Below, in pieces: positions 60,217 through 64,000 of a DNA stretch of 64,000 nt. Location of the stretch: NCBI RefSeq assembly GCF_019249795.2, contig NZ_CP156891.1, positions 496,001 through 560,000 of the forward strand, in the 5' to 3' direction. Below the pieces are notes generated by a model. That model saw only the letters and a list, made by a program, of their open reading frames with translations. It was not told the DNA's origin and did not search any database. Source of the DNA: Segatella copri (GTDB lineage: Bacteria; Bacteroidota; Bacteroidia; Bacteroidales; Bacteroidaceae). The first letter of the stretch is position 1. Every line of letters starts with the position of its first letter. Both the position numbers and the translations under genes were made by a program.

Positions 60217-61059
60217 TTAATCCTCCTTCTTCTTAACTGGGAAATTTACTTTTACGAGAGCACCTGTTGGGCATTCGTCAACACACTTGGTACACATGCG
60301 GCACTTATTAAAGTCAACATAAGCCACATTGTTCTCAATGGTGATAGCCTCAAACTTGCAGACCTTCTGACACTTACCGCATCCGATGCAAGCAACGCTA
60401 CAAGCCTTCTTGGCAACAGCGCCCTTGTCGTGGTTTACACACTGAACGTAAACTCTACGGCCCTTAGGACCCTTCTTGCGGAGCTCGATGATATGACGTG
60501 GGCAAGCGTTGGCGCAAGCACCACAACCCGTACACTTCTCTTCATCAACCTCAGGAATGCCAGTTTCAGGATTGATAGAGATTGCGCCAAACTGGCAGGC
60601 AGCCACGCAATCGCCACAACCCAGACAGCCGAACCCGCAGCCTGTTTCGCCAGCGCCACATGAATTCATAGCTGCACAAGTGTGCAAACCATCATACTCG
60701 GCAATGCGAGGACGATTCTCGCAAGTACCATTACAACGAACCACAGCCACCTTTGGCTCGGTATTGGCTACTGCCATACCTAAAAGGTCGGCTACCTTGC
60801 CCATCACGTCAGCACCACCTACCGGACACATCAGTCCATCGATAGAACCGGCATCAGCACCCTTCACCAGAGCTGCAGCCATACCGGAACATCCGGCAAA
60901 ACCGCAACCACCACAGTTGGCACCTGGCAGAATCTCTCCTACCTGGCCCAAGCGAGGGTCTTCTTCGACGGCAAACTTCTTAGATACTCCGAAGAGAACC
61001 AGCGCTGCAATCAGCGCGATTGCTCCGAGAACCAAGACAGCAATCAAAATAAAATTCAT
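60217..61059 (-). CDS. rnfB: Rnf electron transport complex subunit B (ferredoxin-type)
   Basis: The 280-residue protein has an N-terminal membrane helix, an Fe-S domain (GANCGGCGFAGCSGMAAALV), and several 4Fe-4S ferredoxin motifs: CGCGDC-type CGFGCLGCGDCVAACQFGA, CTGCGACANACPRHI, CIGCGKCQKVCKFEA and CRMCTKCVDECPTGA. It accepts electrons from ferredoxin at the cytoplasmic face. Confidence 0.96.
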   Translation of the reverse strand: MNFILIAVLVLGAIALIAALVLFGVSKKFAVEEDPRLGQVGEILPGANCGGCGFAGCSGMAAALVKGADAGSIDGLMCPVGGADVMGKVADLLGMAVANTEPKVAVVRCNGTCENRPRIAEYDGLHTCAAMNSCGAGETGCGFGCLGCGDCVAACQFGAISINPETGIPEVDEEKCTGCGACANACPRHIIELRKKGPKGRRVYVQCVNHDKGAVAKKACSVACIGCGKCQKVCKFEAITIENNVAYVDFNKCRMCTKCVDECPTGALVKVNFPVKKKED

Positions 61060-61143
61060 AATTTTTTGTGTTTTGTTTTGTTATTTTTTCTTTGTTTTAA
61101 AATAAAGGCTCATCGCAGAAGCCACAGAAGCACATCACGTACC

Positions 61144-61557
61144 CTATGATTCTATAGAGAAGCTCAGCTTGTTTTTAAGTTTGTTTCTGAATAAGTAGAG
61201 CACCACATAGTATGGAATGAGAATGCCCAATGCCGAGAGCGCTGCGGCTCCCTCTGAGTGAGTAGCTTTCAGTACACCCACCAAAGCGATCACCATCAGT
61301 ATCAGCGGCAAGAGATAGCCATAGAAACTGGCTCTGAAGCCTACAGCCGAATCAGCAGTCACCACCACGCTATCGCCTTTGTGGTAGAGAGACGCCTCTG
61401 AGGTAGAAACCTCAATCATCTTCTCTTTCGATTCAGATGCAGTACAATGAGCAGCCACCTTGCAAGCGCTGCAGGCTGACGACTGTACGATGCGAATGCA
61501 CACACAACCTTCTTCTACGCTTTCTACAATGCCAGAATGTTTTATTTTGTTATTCAT
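61144..61557 (-). CDS. rseC: RseC/MucC family protein (SoxR-reducing system)
   Basis: The 137-residue protein starts at 61557 (MNNKIKHSGIVESVEEGCVC). It has the family cysteines in SSACSACKVAAHCTASESKE, an N-terminal cytoplasmic part and two transmembrane helices (GYLLPLILMVIALVGVL, ALSALGILIPYYVVLYLF). RseC is regularly the first gene of Bacteroidota rnf operons; it may serve assembly or Fe-S delivery. It precedes rnfB by 84 nt. Confidence 0.88.
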   Translation of the reverse strand: MNNKIKHSGIVESVEEGCVCIRIVQSSACSACKVAAHCTASESKEKMIEVSTSEASLYHKGDSVVVTADSAVGFRASFYGYLLPLILMVIALVGVLKATHSEGAAALSALGILIPYYVVLYLFRNKLKNKLSFSIES

Positions 61558-61593
61558 TTGTAATGTTGAGATTGCATTTTTGCAATTCAAGTG

Positions 61594-61624
61594 CAAAGAT
61601 ACTACATTATTTAGAAATGGCAAA
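61594..61624 (-). promoter_or_regulatory. Promoter of the rseC-rnf operon
   Basis: On the minus strand TTTG (61621-61624) and TATCTTTG (61594-61601) are spaced by 19 nt, 36 nt before rseC. Confidence 0.75.
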
Positions 61625-61734
61625 CAAAATCGAAAAGAAAATATAAAAAAAGAAGCGTAAACGTTATCTATACCCTTGAATCAGGCAGTTTGAGAACAAA
61701 TTAAAAGCAAAAATGCTTTTTTTTAGCAACTTCT

Positions 61735-61765
61735 TTTGGTGATATCAATTTTTTATGTATCTTTG
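61735..61765 (+). promoter_or_regulatory. Promoter of the acidic hypothetical gene
   Basis: TTTG at 61735-61738 and TATCTTTG at 61758-61765 are spaced by 19 nt; the start codon is at 61788. Confidence 0.75.
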
Positions 61766-61787
61766 CATGGATTATTAAAGAATTGAT

Positions 61788-62237
61788 ATGGAAACATTAG
61801 AGCAAACAATCATGCAAGTAGAGCGCTTTATCAGAAAAGTAGCTCAAAAGTTCCCAGCGCCAGAATCTGACGACGAGACTTCTCAAATGACCGACATCCA
61901 CGTAAGGGTTTCGCAAGACAGTGGCGAACTCCTGGCCTTTGACGACGATGACAACGAGATTACCCGCTGCGTTGTTGAGCAATGGATAGAAAACAAGGAT
62001 GAAGACTTCTACGACGAGGTAGCAAAGCTGCTTCGCGATGTATTGCGCAAACAGGCTGATATCATAGATCATCTCGGCATTCTCAAGCCATACAGCTTTG
62101 TGCTCGAAGATGACGATAAAGAGCATATTGGCGAGCTCTATCTTGCTGACGATGATACAATCATCGTAGGTGGTGACTTGATGGAGAATCTGGACAACGA
62201 CCTGGATAACTTCCTGAACGACCTGCTGAAAGAATAA
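61788..62237 (+). CDS. Acidic protein of unknown function
   Basis: The 149-residue protein is strongly acidic (ENKDEDFYDEVAKLL, ENLDNDLDNFLNDLLKE) and soluble. A beta-like core ADDDTIIVGGDLMEN and ISQDSGEL-type strands (VRVSQDSGELLAFDDDDNEI) alternate with helices. No family recognised, but it is expressed from a good promoter and ends at a strong terminator, so it is likely a real conserved gene. Confidence 0.75.
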   Translation: METLEQTIMQVERFIRKVAQKFPAPESDDETSQMTDIHVRVSQDSGELLAFDDDDNEITRCVVEQWIENKDEDFYDEVAKLLRDVLRKQADIIDHLGILKPYSFVLEDDDKEHIGELYLADDDTIIVGGDLMENLDNDLDNFLNDLLKE

Positions 62238-62290
62238 AAAAAAAAAATACAGGATGAAAGGACTACCCGCTCCCCCATCCCAACAAAATA

Positions 62291-62331
62291 AAAAACCGTT
62301 GTACTCTCTCCTATCGAGTACAACGGTTTTT
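62291..62331. terminator. Bidirectional terminator
   Basis: AAAACCGTTGTACTC (about 62292-62305) pairs with GAGTACAACGGTTTT (62316-62330), between two convergent genes. Confidence 0.85.
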
Positions 62332-62371
62332 CTGTTTTTAACGGTCTTTCCGTTTATATCATCTAACCAAT

Positions 62372-63880
62372 CTAGAAAGAAATTTTCTTTTTCTTACCTT
62401 TACTTTCGTTTCCTACCCGGTCGAGAGCAGTTACTACATACACATATTTCTTGCCACTCACATAAGGGATGCGATAGAAATTATCATAAGTAACTGCCTG
62501 GAGTGCAGAAACATCATTGAGATTTACCTTAGCACCTTTTTCAAAACGGTAGATAGCAAAACGGTTCACCTGATCGCCCCACTTTTTCTTGCTAGCCTTA
62601 GGAGCCTTCCATACCAGCAGCGGACCTTTCTCGGTCCACATCAGTTTGAGACCCTTTACCCCCTTTGGCGCCTTATTATCAAGGAAAGGCATAGAGGGTG
62701 GCAATGCTGGATACTTCCAATAATTGTTGCGGAGTGTATGTCCGATATTACCTACATTATCGGCAGCTGTCTGCGCATACCAGAGCACAGTGCCCTTCAC
62801 ATTATTCATCTGCTGATGCAAACGGTGCTTGGCAGGCAACTGATGACTGCGCGGATTGACTGGGTCAGCAAACTTGGCTGTACGCTCAATATCTTCACCT
62901 ATATATAATGGGCGGTTGCCAGCATGCTTATTCCACCAGGTTATGAGCGTCTTGTAATCTGCAGCACGATTGCCTATTTCCCAATATATCTGAGGCACAC
63001 AATAGTCTATCCAACCATTATTCACCCAAAGCAATACATCAGCATAAAGATCATCATAATTCTGGAGGCCGAAAGTTTCTGAACCATTAGGATCGGTACG
63101 CTTGTTGCGGTAGATGCCGAATGGAGAAACACCAAACTTAACCCAAGGCTTAACGGCATGAATGGATTCGCTGAGCTGCTTTACAAACCGGCTCACGTTA
63201 TCACGGCGCCAATCACCTATGTTTCGCATGCCGCGCGACTGCTGGCGGAAGAGCTGCTGATCAGGAATCTGACGTCCGGCCTCTGGATATGGATAGAAAT
63301 AATCATCAATATGGAATCCATCAACATCATATCGGCTTACAATGTCCACAGCCACCTCGCAAATATAGTCGGCTGCAGCCTGCAACCCAGGGTTCAACAG
63401 CGTCAGCTTGCCATACTGAAAACAGAGATCAGGACGCCTCTTCACGATATTCTTCGGCGAAACCTGCTCATAGGAAGTTACGCTATGCTTGGCACGATAA
63501 GGATTGATCCAGGCATGAAGCTCCATGCCACGATTATGACACTGCTCTATCATCCACTGCAACGGATCCCAATAAGGAGAAGGAGCCTTTCCCTGCACTC
63601 CCGTAAGAAACTTGCTCCAAGGCTCTAAATCACTCTTATACAGAGCATCACACTCGGCACGAACCTGAAAGATAATTGCATTCACGCCATCCTTCTGCAG
63701 TTCATCAAGCTGTCTGGTAAGCATCGCCTGGATCTGCTGCGTACTCTTGCCAAGATACTGTCCGTTAACACACTGTATCCAGGCTCCACGAAACTCTCGT
63801 TTGTTCTGAGCCTTCATTGTTGCCGACGACATCAGCATCATTGCAACAACGAGCATCAAAATCGCTTTCAGTCTTTTCAT
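62372..63880 (-). CDS. Family 10-like glycosyl hydrolase (GHL10/DUF187)
   Basis: The 502-residue protein has a signal peptide (ILMLVVAMMLMSSATMKAQ) and the GHL10 TIM-barrel: REFRGAWIQCVNGQYLGKST at the N-terminus, VNAIIFQVRAECDALYKSDL, MELHAWINPYRAKHSV, DGFHIDDYFYPYP (catalytic acid in the DGFHIDDYF strand) and GWIDYCVPQIYWEIGN. A C-terminal fibronectin-like module ends VVTALDRVGNESKGKKKKIS. The E. coli relative DigH cleaves denuded peptidoglycan glycans, so a cell-wall role is likely. Confidence 0.9.
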   Translation of the reverse strand: MKRLKAILMLVVAMMLMSSATMKAQNKREFRGAWIQCVNGQYLGKSTQQIQAMLTRQLDELQKDGVNAIIFQVRAECDALYKSDLEPWSKFLTGVQGKAPSPYWDPLQWMIEQCHNRGMELHAWINPYRAKHSVTSYEQVSPKNIVKRRPDLCFQYGKLTLLNPGLQAAADYICEVAVDIVSRYDVDGFHIDDYFYPYPEAGRQIPDQQLFRQQSRGMRNIGDWRRDNVSRFVKQLSESIHAVKPWVKFGVSPFGIYRNKRTDPNGSETFGLQNYDDLYADVLLWVNNGWIDYCVPQIYWEIGNRAADYKTLITWWNKHAGNRPLYIGEDIERTAKFADPVNPRSHQLPAKHRLHQQMNNVKGTVLWYAQTAADNVGNIGHTLRNNYWKYPALPPSMPFLDNKAPKGVKGLKLMWTEKGPLLVWKAPKASKKKWGDQVNRFAIYRFEKGAKVNLNDVSALQAVTYDNFYRIPYVSGKKYVYVVTALDRVGNESKGKKKKISF

Positions 63881-63936
63881 CTGTTATCTGTTATTTATCA
63901 ATTTCATTTTTTCCTTTTCATTCTACAGTTTGTTCT

Positions 63937-64000
63937 TCATCCCTCAGCTTCGGGAGTGAAATATGGTATCTTACAGCCAGCAATCGGATGGCGCAGACCA
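63937..64000 (-). CDS. C-terminal end of a protein running in from the right (partial)
   Basis: Minus-strand reading from the window edge gives GLRHPIAGCKIPYFTPEAEG and then TGA at 63937-63939. Only 20 residues are visible, too few to name a family. It precedes the glycosyl hydrolase gene by 56 nt on the same strand and may share its transcript. Confidence 0.45.
   Translation of the reverse strand, partial: GLRHPIAGCKIPYFTPEAEG

Overview
This window looks like the chromosome of a Bacteroidales bacterium close to Prevotella/Segatella. The reasons are promoters of the Bacteroidota type (TTTG, a spacer of about 19-20 nt, then TAnnTTTG), a TonB receptor with a GLPGLI-family partner, a type IX secretion-like C-terminal domain, a Wzi-type outer-membrane protein, both Na+-NQR and Rnf complexes, a MobV relaxase typical of Bacteroides mobilizable elements, and a VapE/DUF4248/HU/smalltalk/amidase cassette. 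The genus is inferred from gene content and family resemblance, not from a marker gene.

Layout. 1-1720 is the end of a mobilizable element (C-terminus of a Toprim-type primase, then a MobV relaxase). 1789-5410 is a minus-strand locus of a small secreted peptide, a GLPGLI protein and a TonB-dependent receptor. 5901-24827 is mostly core genome: an atypical LytTR regulator, a CBM20-HAD fusion, MltG, an ACT/PFL pair, xylulokinase, aspS, an envelope operon (sorting-domain protein, L,D-transpeptidase, ECF sigma factor, anti-sigma factor, Spy-like protein), galE, class III fructose-1,6-bisphosphatase, and a Wzi protein with a lipoprotein. 24963-30681 is nqrABCDEF, and divergent from it is a very large TamB gene to 35237.

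35250-49566 is the accessory region. Two Rpn-type nuclease genes and a remnant of a third bracket a cassette that begins with a palindrome- and repeat-rich control region, then a hypothetical gene, VapE and DUF4248. It resumes with HU, a 29-residue smalltalk peptide and an N-acetylmuramoyl-L-alanine amidase. Between DUF4248 and HU lies a low-GC block of about 6.2 kb bounded by two 59-bp palindromic repeats that differ at one base. The block holds SUKH and DUF4253 proteins of immunity type, several small membrane proteins, a toxin-less RHS remnant, tyrosine-recombinase remnants and two 341-bp direct repeats, each leading into a different gene. I read it as an orphan-immunity (acquired interbacterial defence) island, and it is the most interesting part of the window.

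49611-64000 returns to core genome: tRNA t6A dehydratase, Kup, tagaturonate reductase, a glycine-rich secreted protein, the rseC-rnfBCDGEA operon, an acidic protein of unknown function and a family-10-like glycosyl hydrolase. Nqr and Rnf together suggest an anaerobe that couples NADH/quinone and ferredoxin/NAD redox reactions to ion gradients. Most operons end in clear hairpin terminators. No rRNA, tRNA or CRISPR array was seen.
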